Origin: Fibrobacteraceae bacterium
GTDB taxonomy: Bacteria; Fibrobacterota; Fibrobacteria; Fibrobacterales; Fibrobacteraceae
Assembly (NCBI GenBank): GCA_023231365.1
Contig: JALNVO010000181.1
Location: 1 to 5,630 of the forward strand
Direction: 5' to 3'
DNA: 5,630 nt
The notes beneath the pieces were generated by a model that saw only the letters and a program-made list of their open reading frames with translations, searched no databases and was not told the DNA's origin. Below, piece by piece: positions 1 to 5,626 of this stretch (positions are counted from its first letter, which is position 1; each line of letters starts with the position of its first letter). The translations under genes were made by a program, and so were the position numbers.

Positions 1-879
1 AAGGAACCCCGTATCAGCATCTTTAATTTCGGCGATAAAAGCCGGCTGGACATTTGCCGTAATGAGAGATTCCTTTTGGCATTGAAGCACTGCAATCAAT
101 GAGACAGAAAAATAATAGGCATCTTCACTGTGAAGGATCCACTTGGAATACGATTTTAATTTTATATAATGGCGGAGCGTATCTACATCTTTTACGAAAT
201 CTGCCCATGTACGCAGTTCGCCATTATCCGGACGATCGCTAAAGCAGACTACATCCGATGAATTTCTATGAGTTCGCCCCTGAAGAGAAACGGGCACATA
301 CACATTTTGCTTTAACTGGTATTTTTTCCTAATCATGAATTCTCCCGCTAATAGAATTCCCATTAAAATGTAAGAAATGAGCCCGTTGTACAACGACCAA
401 ATTAAATCGGATGCAAATGCCGTTCCAAAGGCGATAATCGCATTGACAAAGCAAAAGGCAACCCATACTAGGGTTACTTTTCTGCAATACGCTTCTACAA
501 AAGCCAGAGAAGGAGATTTTGGCAAATTTTTCTCGGCGAGGCACGCAAACCGGAATACCATCGTGGGCGGAAACCGGAGCGTGTAAGCAAATGAGCCTCC
601 GATAGCGAGGCTCATTGCTACTGGATAAAGCTTTAACGCAAAAATTTCTCCCGTAAACCATACGGCAACAAGCATAATGCCCAACCCCACAAAAAAAGCG
701 AACGTTTTCAAACGTCCGTTTTTTTCACCTGGCTTCTTTTTAAAAGACAAGAAGTGGGCAGCGGCAATCGTCACCAACAAGATCGAGAGAATGCGCGGAG
801 AGAGATGCCCAAAATAGATCCCGCAAAAAAATAGCGCAGGATAAGCCACGGAAAGAATGACAACGGAAGCTTTCCCCAT
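1..879 (-). CDS. COG4648-type membrane domain fused to AMP-ligase (aryl/acyl adenylating enzyme), 3' end outside window
   Basis: The ATG at 879-877 opens a frame with no stop to the left edge: 293 codons visible, C-terminus missing. Residues 1-182 look like the small integral membrane protein of APE clusters (COG4648). Six hydrophobic helices lie near 5-24, 29-45, 58-76, 80-100, 136-156 and 160-182, and the stretch LYNGLISYILMGILLAGE (163-180) is typical of that family. After a basic linker (184-190), residues about 214-293 match the start of an APE AMP-ligase: LRTWADF (222-228), a W-x-L-x-x-x-D pattern (247-253), and NVQP before an Ile-Lys-Asp helix. The ATP-binding P-loop and catalytic lysine would lie beyond the edge. 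In APE pathways the ligase activates an aromatic acid and loads it onto an ACP. The role of the membrane domain is unknown. The start lies 8 bases after the frame-restored stop of the upstream ACP, so the genes are probably co-transcribed. These domains are usually separate genes. Family assignment is from recalled sequence patterns. Confidence 0.82.
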   Translation of the reverse strand, partial: MGKASVVILSVAYPALFFCGIYFGHLSPRILSILLVTIAAAHFLSFKKKPGEKNGRLKTFAFFVGLGIMLVAVWFTGEIFALKLYPVAMSLAIGGSFAYTLRFPPTMVFRFACLAEKNLPKSPSLAFVEAYCRKVTLVWVAFCFVNAIIAFGTAFASDLIWSLYNGLISYILMGILLAGEFMIRKKYQLKQNVYVPVSLQGRTHRNSSDVVCFSDRPDNGELRTWADFVKDVDTLRHYIKLKSYSKWILHSEDAYYFSVSLIAVLQCQKESLITANVQPAFIAEIKDADTGFL

Positions 880-887
880 TTGAAAAC

Positions 888-1143
888 TCAAACCTGTTTA
901 TCGCGGAGCATACCATCAATGGCATCTACGACATCTTGTATCGTCTGCATCTTTTTTAAAAACTTCTGGATCCATATTCCGTGGAAGCATCGACTTGAGC
1001 TTAACGATCAAATCGACGGCATCGATTCTGTCCAGATTCAAGTCTTCATACAAGCGGGCTTTCGGGATGATTTTATTCTCATCCATTTCAAAATCTTCGG
1101 AAAGAACTTTTTTCAAGCGGTCAAAAATTTCCTGCTTTCCCAT
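888..1143 (-). pseudogene. Second acyl carrier protein (ACP2), frameshifted and lacking the phosphopantetheine serine
   Basis: The start is ATG at 1143-1141, one base after the ACP1 stop codon, with AAGGA 11 bases upstream inside ACP1. Residues 1-64 have the ACP four-helix pattern, including ARLYEDLNLD before helix II. The site that should read D-S-I-D-A-V-D-L instead reads D-R-I-D-A-V-D-L: codon 39 is AGA (1029-1027), so no 4'-phosphopantetheine can be attached there. After Lys64 the frame as written ends in a non-ACP tail at 916 (75 residues). Removing one base from the run of six A (952-957 on this strand) restores a typical ACP helix IV, MQTIQDVVDAIDGMLRDKQV, ending at TGA 890-888 (84 residues, normal ACP length). 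APE clusters usually encode two ACPs, and this one sits in the second position. Two lesions in one small gene suggest decay, but sequencing or assembly error is a real alternative. The family call is firm; whether the protein is expressed is open. Confidence 0.77.
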
Positions 1144-1144
1144 A

Positions 1145-1414
1145 TTACAAATGATCCTTGGGCGCATTCGCTTCAATATAAGCAGCAAGGGCATTGATGG
1201 AGGCAAAATGTTTACGGGTTTCGGCATTAGCCACAGCAAAGCTCACACCAAACTTTTCTTTAATCGCGATGCCCAACTCAAGAGCATCTATGGAATCGAG
1301 GCCCAAACCCTTACCAAAAATAGGAGCATCATCTTTGATATCCGCCGGAGTAATATCTTCCAATTCCAAGGAACTTATAAGGACTTCCTTTAGACGAGTT
1401 TTCAAATCAGCCAT
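1145..1414 (-). CDS. Acyl carrier protein (ACP1), intact
   Basis: This is an 89-residue type II acyl carrier protein of normal length. It would carry the starter unit or growing polyene chain on a phosphopantetheine arm in the cytoplasm. The attachment motif GLGLDSIDALEL is intact with Ser41, and helix II then continues as is usual. The ATG at 1414-1412 is supported by a good ribosome site, AGGGAGA (1425-1419), four bases upstream. Its stop (1147-1145) is one base from the ACP2 start, which implies translational coupling. It is the first gene of the leftward operon and faces a TATAAT box about 80 bases upstream. Its place beside a second ACP, a COG4648 domain, an AMP-ligase and, divergently, a methyltransferase, KS-like protein and acyltransferase fits one of the paired ACPs of an APE cluster (the ApeE/ApeF type) rather than the fatty-acid ACP. 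If ACP2 is truly dead, this would be the only working ACP visible here. Confidence 0.92.
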   Translation of the reverse strand: MADLKTRLKEVLISSLELEDITPADIKDDAPIFGKGLGLDSIDALELGIAIKEKFGVSFAVANAETRKHFASINALAAYIEANAPKDHL

Positions 1415-1418
1415 AGAA

Positions 1419-1425
1419 TCTCCCT
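1419..1425 (-). promoter_or_regulatory. Ribosome binding site of ACP1
   Basis: AGGGAGA lies four bases before the ATG at 1414-1412. It fixes that start and contrasts with the plus-strand methyltransferase across the intergenic region, which has no recognisable ribosome site. Confidence 0.75.
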
Positions 1426-1491
1426 ATCAAAAAAAGCTTTATTTCCAGCAGAGCCAAAACAGCGTCCTAATCCATAAAAGGCTCATCGTGT

Positions 1492-1497
1492 ATTATA
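1492..1497 (-). promoter_or_regulatory. Probable -10 box for the leftward ACP operon
   Basis: Read leftward, positions 1497-1492 are a perfect TATAAT, about 78 bases before the ACP1 start. No -35 element sits at ideal spacing: TTGTTC (1517-1512) leaves 14 bases and TTGAAA (1524-1519) leaves 21. The promoter is therefore inferred from the -10 box and its position in a divergent gap, and may need an activator. Confidence 0.5.
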
Positions 1498-1554
1498 CCA
1501 TTTAAAAGATAGAACAAATTTCAAGTTTATGCAAGATACAAAAACTTTATCTAT

Positions 1555-1569
1555 ATTGTTTAAAACAAT
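1555..1569. promoter_or_regulatory. Perfect 7+1+7 palindrome, candidate operator
   Basis: ATTGTTT, a single A, then AAACAAT form a perfect inverted repeat 25 bases before the GTG start of the methyltransferase. It overlaps TATATT (1552-1557), the best candidate -10 box for the rightward genes, whose -35 is weak. A dimeric repressor bound here would block the rightward operon. This role is inferred from symmetry and position; AT-rich palindromes of this length also arise by chance. Confidence 0.4.
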
Positions 1570-1594
1570 TTAATTTTGCAACCAAAAGCCCCAC

Positions 1595-2686
1595 GTGTTC
1601 GATTTCTACTTTAATGACAAGCTCGCTGCCGTAGACGCCAAATTTGAAGCACAAAAGATAGCTTTTGCCCCCCTATCATTCCAAGCCGACAAAGCGCTCC
1701 GCAATTTAGGAATTCTCGAAGAAATCGGCCATCATAAAAAGGATTCGACCATCAAGGATATCGCAACAAAGCTTTCTCTGTCGGAATACGGAGTCGGGGT
1801 TCTCGCAGAAATGGGACTCGGAATAGGCATTTTCAAGCTCATTCCTCAAAACGATGAAAAAGCACCCCTTTGCTACACGCTCGGGAAGGTGGGCTTTTTC
1901 CTCTTAAAAGATGAAATGACCAAAGTCAATCTGGATTTTTCAGAAGACGTCTGCTATAAGGGCGCAGAGAATTTGATCGATTTCATTAAAAATGGCAAGC
2001 CCGAAGGCTTGAAAGTTTTCGGCACATGGAAAACCATTTATGAAGGACTTTCCAAGCTTCCCGATCAGGCAAAAAAGAGTTGGTTCGGATTCGATCATTT
2101 CTACTCAGACTTGGCATTCCCGGAAGCGCTCCCGATCGTATTCAAGAACAAGCCCAAGGAGCTTTTCGACATCGGCGGAAATACAGCCAAGTGGGGGATT
2201 GCCTGCTGCAAATACAACCCGGACGTACATGTTTCCATTCTGGACTTACCGGGTCAGATATCCGTTGCCGAAGCGAATGCCGCAAAGGAAGGCCTTTCCC
2301 GCCGCATATCCACCAAACCGGTAAACGTGCTCGACCCGAACTCCAAGGTTCCCGAAGGCGCAAACGCAGTCTGGATGAGCCAATTTCTCGATTGTTTCTC
2401 CTTAAGCGAAATAACATCCATTCTCCAAAAAATCCGCGAGGCCGCGTCCGCAACTACGGATGTCTACGTTCTCGAACCGCTATGGGACAAGCAGCGATTT
2501 GAAGCCGCCGCTTACTCGCTCCAAGCGACATCACTCTATTTTACTTGTATGGCAAACGGCAACAGCAAGATGTACCGTTTTGAAGAACTCACGAATGCGG
2601 TTGAAGATGCTGGCTTTGAGCTCAAAGAAGCACACCACGACGTGGGTATCAATAGTTACTCCCTCCTACGCTTCCGTATAAAATAA
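1595..2686 (+). CDS. SAM-dependent methyltransferase of aryl polyene cluster
   Basis: A 363-residue class I methyltransferase with the two-part build of small-molecule O-methyltransferases. Residues 1 to about 110 form a helical/winged-helix dimerisation region (FAPLSFQADKALRNLGIL, then a helix-turn-helix-like segment). From about 185 comes the Rossmann fold. SAM motif I is LFDIGGNTAKW (190-200), the acidic residue after strand 2 is Asp217 in SILDLPGQ, and MSQFLDCFS (261-269) is the usual later strand. The C-terminal LYFTCMANGNSKMYR is strongly reminiscent of methyltransferases from APE clusters, where they are thought to methylate the aryl head group. The start is GTG at 1595: an in-frame stop lies at 1571-1573, no ATG or TTG lies between, and conserved sequence begins directly after GTG. 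No ribosome site is visible. It is first in a tight rightward trio, with its stop one base before the next ATG. The class is sure; the substrate is inferred from neighbours. Confidence 0.9.
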   Translation: MFDFYFNDKLAAVDAKFEAQKIAFAPLSFQADKALRNLGILEEIGHHKKDSTIKDIATKLSLSEYGVGVLAEMGLGIGIFKLIPQNDEKAPLCYTLGKVGFFLLKDEMTKVNLDFSEDVCYKGAENLIDFIKNGKPEGLKVFGTWKTIYEGLSKLPDQAKKSWFGFDHFYSDLAFPEALPIVFKNKPKELFDIGGNTAKWGIACCKYNPDVHVSILDLPGQISVAEANAAKEGLSRRISTKPVNVLDPNSKVPEGANAVWMSQFLDCFSLSEITSILQKIREAASATTDVYVLEPLWDKQRFEAAAYSLQATSLYFTCMANGNSKMYRFEELTNAVEDAGFELKEAHHDVGINSYSLLRFRIK

Positions 2687-2687
2687 A

Positions 2688-3341
2688 ATGACCGTCTTTG
2701 TAAAATCATGGAGCGCTTGGTCGCCTGGGATAGAAACAAAAGAGGCGTGGCAAGCTTTTGCGCGCGGAGAAGTTGAATTGCAGGACTCTCCTCTCCAACC
2801 GGATCTGCCATTCGCTCCGACAATGTTTAAAAGACGGTTGAGCCAGCTTTCGCGCATGGCTATCCAAACCGGTTATGAAGTACTCGGGAAAAGCGCGCAA
2901 ATCAAGATAACGTTCGCATCGGTCTACGGAGAAATCGCTCAACAACTGCACATTGCATTAAAATTGATTGAAACGCATCAAGTTTCACCAGCAGCGTTCA
3001 GCCTTTCCGTTTTCAACACCCCAGTTGCAGCACTCAGTATCCTCTCCAAGAACAAGGCCGGATACACAGCCATATTCCCCGGAGAAACGGCCTTCCGCGA
3101 CGGGCTCATTGAAACCGTATCCACCATCAAATCGGGATCGGATGAAGAACGCATACTTATTTATGCCGATGAATATATCCCCGAAGAATACCGCAAAATA
3201 ACGACGGCAAAGACAATGCCCTTTGCACTAGCGATACGGCTTTCAAAAAACCGGGAAGGCGATGCGATCGAGCTTTCTGACGATATTAATTCATACGCAT
3301 CTCCGCTGGAATTTATAAAAAAATGTCTTTTAAAGAAATGA
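2688..3341 (+). CDS. Beta-ketoacyl-synthase-like protein (Ketoacyl-synt_2 / chain-length-factor type), no catalytic Cys
   Basis: A 217-residue protein resembling the N-terminal half of a ketosynthase, the stand-alone form often labelled 'beta-ketoacyl synthase chain length factor' (PF13723 type). Supporting stretches are the opening VKSWSAWSPGI, MFKRRLSQLSRMAIQ (46-60), FASVYGEI (76-83) and SPAAFSLSVFNTPVAALSI (100-118), the last typical of this family. It is about half the length of a full ketosynthase and has a single Cys (213) in the basic tail, so the condensing Cys-His-His triad is absent. It probably cannot condense chains itself and may be structural or pair with a true ketosynthase encoded elsewhere. 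The ATG at 2688 follows the methyltransferase stop by one base and lacks its own ribosome site, pointing to translational coupling. It overlaps the next gene by 19 bases. The family is well supported by pattern and context; its role in APE synthesis is not settled to my knowledge. Confidence 0.85.
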   Translation: MTVFVKSWSAWSPGIETKEAWQAFARGEVELQDSPLQPDLPFAPTMFKRRLSQLSRMAIQTGYEVLGKSAQIKITFASVYGEIAQQLHIALKLIETHQVSPAAFSLSVFNTPVAALSILSKNKAGYTAIFPGETAFRDGLIETVSTIKSGSDEERILIYADEYIPEEYRKITTAKTMPFALAIRLSKNREGDAIELSDDINSYASPLEFIKKCLLKK

Positions 3342-4123
3342 CCGCCTATCAGCGCGTAAAATACATCTGGAGAATTATCGGCAAACTCTTCTCCTTTTTT
3401 GTATTTGGCCTGGGCTGCATTTTCATCGTCACATTCATCTTCCCTACCCTCTTCCTGTTGACGCTCGGATCGCGAAAAAGTTTCAAAAAATGGGGCCGGA
3501 TCGCCGTTACGAAATCCTTTGCTCTTTTTGTCTGGTTTATGCAAAAAATTCGCGGGATCACTTTCGATGTAAAAGGCAAAGAAAAACTCGTAGGGCTCCG
3601 TTCTAAAGTTATCGTGGCAAACCACCCATCGCTACTGGATGTCGTGATGCTCATAAGCATCATTCCGAACGCAGATTGTTTGGTCAAGGCATCTCTCGGC
3701 AAGCGGAACTTGATGCGAGGAGTCGTGAACCGTCTATATATCCCGAACTCCGAAGATTTTAACGACATTCTACGCGAAAGCGCCGAATCAATGGCGCATG
3801 GAAATTGCTTTATCATTTTTCCAGAAGGCACTCGCACACGCCCCGGAAAACCTTTTCAATTTAAGAAAGGGGCTGCCCGCATAGCACTTAACGCCAAGCG
3901 CGACATCGTTCCCATTTACTTTGGTGGGAATGAAAAAATCGGGCTCCGCAAATATGACAGAATGCTGAGCTTTAATCCCACGGCTCGGTATCATTATAAT
4001 TTGGAAGTCCTCGACACAATTCGCATTAGTGCCTATGAAAACTTGTCGCAGACAAAAACGGCCACAGTTCTTACAGAAGATATGCGAAAACTTTTCGAAG
4101 ACAGGAAAAGACGGGACCTATAA
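3323..4123 (+). CDS. Membrane-anchored 1-acylglycerol-3-phosphate-type acyltransferase (LPLAT)
   Basis: A 266-residue member of the PlsC/LPLAT family, which moves acyl groups onto glycerol-phosphate or similar acceptors at the inner face of the membrane. A hydrophobic stretch at about 23-48 anchors it. The catalytic H-x4-D motif is NHPSLLD (His101, Asp106), and the acceptor-binding block FPEGTRT is at 166-172. A basic C-terminus (EDRKRRDL) follows. In APE clusters such acyltransferases are thought to join the aryl polyene to a lipid; the substrate here is inferred from context. The ATG at 3323 overlaps the upstream gene by 19 bases. A second in-frame ATG at 3338 would make a classic ATGA overlap and a protein five residues shorter. 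Neither has a clear ribosome site, so the exact start is open. It is the last gene of the rightward trio and meets the SPFH gene tail-to-tail with only 41 bases between. Confidence 0.93.
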   Translation: MSFKEMTAYQRVKYIWRIIGKLFSFFVFGLGCIFIVTFIFPTLFLLTLGSRKSFKKWGRIAVTKSFALFVWFMQKIRGITFDVKGKEKLVGLRSKVIVANHPSLLDVVMLISIIPNADCLVKASLGKRNLMRGVVNRLYIPNSEDFNDILRESAESMAHGNCFIIFPEGTRTRPGKPFQFKKGAARIALNAKRDIVPIYFGGNEKIGLRKYDRMLSFNPTARYHYNLEVLDTIRISAYENLSQTKTATVLTEDMRKLFEDRKRRDL

Positions 4124-4164
4124 AGAATAGGATACCTCCATTTACCCCGGTCATCGTTGAAAAG

Positions 4165-5082
4165 TTATTCTTTTGCTTTTTTAACAGCAGCCATTGCCGC
4201 CGTTACAAAACTTCCTACGTCAGCAAGATTTGTTGGAAGAATCATCGTATTATTTTGTTTTGCTAACTGCCCAAATTGTGTAATATATTGCTCCGCTACT
4301 TTTAATTGAACGGCTTCAAAACCACCCGGAAGTTTAATTGATTCTGCAACTTTTTGAAGGCCCTCAGAAGTTGCTTTTGCAACAAGTAAAATAGCAGCAG
4401 ATTGACCTTCTGCCTCATTAATGTGTTGTTGTTTTTTTGCTTCAGAGGCTTTAATGATCTGCTGCTTTTCTCCTTCTGCATTATTAATTGCAGCGTCCCT
4501 AGTTCCCTCAGACTGAAGAACCAACGCTCTTTTTTCACGTTCAGCGCGCATCTGTTTTTCCATTGCAGCTAAAACATCTTGTGGTGGGGTAATATTCTTT
4601 ATTTCGTATCTGAAAACTTTAACACCCCAAGATTCACTTGCCTTATCGAGTTCTGCCACAATTGAAAGATTGATATGTGAGCGTTCTTCAAACGAACGAT
4701 CCAGTTCAATTTTTCCTATTTCAGAACGAAGCGTTGTTTGTGCAAGTTGAGTGATTGCAAAAACAAGATTAGAAATACCGTAAGAGGCTTTTTGAGGATC
4801 CAATATTTTATAATATAAAACTCCATCCACAGCAACTTGAACGTTATCTTTTGTTATACAAATTTGTTCTGCAATATCTAAAGCAGATTCTTTCAGATTA
4901 TGCCTATATCGAATAGCATCAATGAAAGGGAAAAGTATATGAAATCCAGCATTTAATGTAGAATGATAGCGACCAAGTCGCTCCACCACATACGCACTCT
5001 GCTGAGGAACAATTACCGCCGTTTTTGCGATAACAACAATTACTGTAATAGCTAATATAATGGCAACAACAATAGCTCCCAT
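4165..5082 (-). CDS. qmcA: SPFH/band 7 (stomatin-like) membrane protein, QmcA family
   Basis: At 305 residues this has the usual length of the QmcA/paraslipin group. Residues 2-20 form a single N-terminal membrane helix. The SPFH domain covers about 20-180, with the typical IVPQQSAYVVERLGRY (24-39) and AGFHILFPFID (45-55). A long Ala/Glu/Lys/Gln-rich helix (about 175-245) probably drives oligomerisation. The C-terminal part includes FGQLAKQNNTMILPTNL. Such proteins form large ring or cage assemblies in the membrane and are linked to membrane-protein quality control and lipid domains. The ATG at 5082-5080 is backed by AAGGAG (5094-5089). It follows the NfeD gene by 14 bases, and NfeD plus SPFH is a well-known operon pair. 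The gene is more AT-rich than the pigment genes: line 4381-4440 has 21 of 60 G+C, against 32 of 60 in 2161-2220. It probably belongs to the older chromosome background. Family certain; the symbol rests on length and pairing. Confidence 0.93.
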   Translation of the reverse strand: MGAIVVAIILAITVIVVIAKTAVIVPQQSAYVVERLGRYHSTLNAGFHILFPFIDAIRYRHNLKESALDIAEQICITKDNVQVAVDGVLYYKILDPQKASYGISNLVFAITQLAQTTLRSEIGKIELDRSFEERSHINLSIVAELDKASESWGVKVFRYEIKNITPPQDVLAAMEKQMRAEREKRALVLQSEGTRDAAINNAEGEKQQIIKASEAKKQQHINEAEGQSAAILLVAKATSEGLQKVAESIKLPGGFEAVQLKVAEQYITQFGQLAKQNNTMILPTNLADVGSFVTAAMAAVKKAKE

Positions 5083-5088
5083 ATAATT

Positions 5089-5094
5089 CTCCTT
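5089..5094 (-). promoter_or_regulatory. Ribosome binding site of the SPFH gene
   Basis: AAGGAG, six bases before the ATG at 5082-5080, lies in the 14-base gap after the NfeD stop codon. The same AAGGAG at matching spacing precedes NfeD. Confidence 0.8.
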
Positions 5095-5096
5095 TT

Positions 5097-5528
5097 TTAT
5101 TTTTTTTGAACGATAAACTTTAATCCATCTCTTGATACAATTCTACATTCCGTATTAGATGGTAGATCGGTGTCACCACCATTACAACCTGTCCACCCTG
5201 TACCTCTGAGTTCTATCTTGCCCTCTTCGCCAACGGGAATAGATTCTAAAGTTCGAGCAATTTCTCCAGTAAATTCAGAATCATCAACTTGTGCATTTTT
5301 CTTATTAATGAATTTCAAACATTTCTTTCGGAATAGCAGAACAAAAAGAATGAAGGAAACAGAAAACAGAATAAGTTGAATCACAAGGGAATCCACAAAA
5401 TAACTCACAACTCCTACTAGAATTGCGGCAAGGCCAATGAAAATTAAATAAAAACCACTAGGAGTCATAATTTCGGCTAAACACATGAGAATTCCAAATA
5501 TTACCCATATCCACCAATAAACATGCAT
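5097..5528 (-). CDS. NfeD-family membrane protein (YbbJ-like), partner of the SPFH protein
   Basis: A 143-residue NfeD-short protein. Three membrane helices lie at about 2-21, 24-45 and 47-67, followed by a basic turn (RKKCLKFINKK) and a soluble OB-fold-type domain (about 85-143). The domain begins EFTGEIARTLESI and ends with DGLKFIVQKK, as is usual. NfeD proteins bind SPFH/stomatin partners through this domain, and the gene sits 14 bases ahead of a QmcA-type gene. An upstream GTG (5549) extends the frame by seven residues, but AAGGAG (5540-5535) lies six bases before the ATG at 5528-5526 and would be inside the longer version, so the ATG start is preferred. One oddity is that the OB domain contains GTGWTGCNGGDTDLPSNTEC, with two cysteines 13 residues apart where I would expect a plain W-x-A-x-S type strand. 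Whether they matter is unknown. Confidence 0.9.
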   Translation of the reverse strand: MHVYWWIWVIFGILMCLAEIMTPSGFYLIFIGLAAILVGVVSYFVDSLVIQLILFSVSFILFVLLFRKKCLKFINKKNAQVDDSEFTGEIARTLESIPVGEEGKIELRGTGWTGCNGGDTDLPSNTECRIVSRDGLKFIVQKK

Positions 5529-5626
5529 AATTCGCTCCTTGTCGTCCACTTAAATAGCCATAATCCAATAATAGCTAATATACATACCGGCATCTTATTA
5601 GATAGATGATATTTTCCCATTTCCAT
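5501..5626 (-). other. Short hydrophobic reading frame overlapping the NfeD start; possible tail of an upstream gene, leader, or chance
   Basis: A frame open from the right edge ends at TAA 5503-5501, giving 41 residues from the ATG at 5626. Its middle, MPVCILAIIGLWLFKW, would make a membrane helix. It overlaps the NfeD gene by 28 bases and runs over the NfeD ribosome site. No ribosome site precedes any of its ATG codons. It could be the C-terminus of a membrane protein beginning beyond the edge, or a chance frame in AT-rich leader DNA. I recognise no family. Otherwise I see only AT-rich sequence in 5529-5630, without a convincing promoter. Confidence 0.2.
5535..5540 (-). promoter_or_regulatory. 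Ribosome binding site deciding the NfeD start
   Basis: AAGGAG at 5540-5535 stands six bases ahead of the ATG at 5528-5526. It argues against the longer GTG start at 5549, which would place this site inside the coding sequence. Confidence 0.75.

Noticed and set aside
329..661. 110-residue minus-strand frame inside the left-edge gene
   Set aside because: It is a shadow of the longer frame 879-1, which has the membrane helices and ligase motifs. The shadow protein has no recognisable pattern.
952..962. Programmed -1 ribosomal frameshifting at the T5A6 tract of ACP2
   Set aside because: A -1 shift enters a frame that soon stops. Restoring helix IV needs +1 (or -2), for which this is not a classic site. 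Mutation, error or transcript slippage is more likely.
1144..1239. Upstream extension of the ACP2 frame into ACP1
   Set aside because: The extra N-terminal residues are ACP1 coding sequence read in another frame. The conserved ACP starts at the ATG at 1143, one base after the ACP1 stop.
1433..1440. AAAGCTTT palindrome near the ACP1 ribosome site as an operator
   Set aside because: It is only eight bases and A/T-dominated; such palindromes are expected by chance.
4122..4173. Inverted repeat AAAGAATA ... TATTCTTT spanning the convergent stop codons, and a 5-bp AAAAG/CTTTT hairpin at 4160-4174, as a shared terminator
   Set aside because: The 8-bp stem is all A/T but one pair and has a 36-base loop. 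The small hairpin has one G-C pair and lies partly inside the SPFH coding end. Neither resembles a stable intrinsic terminator.
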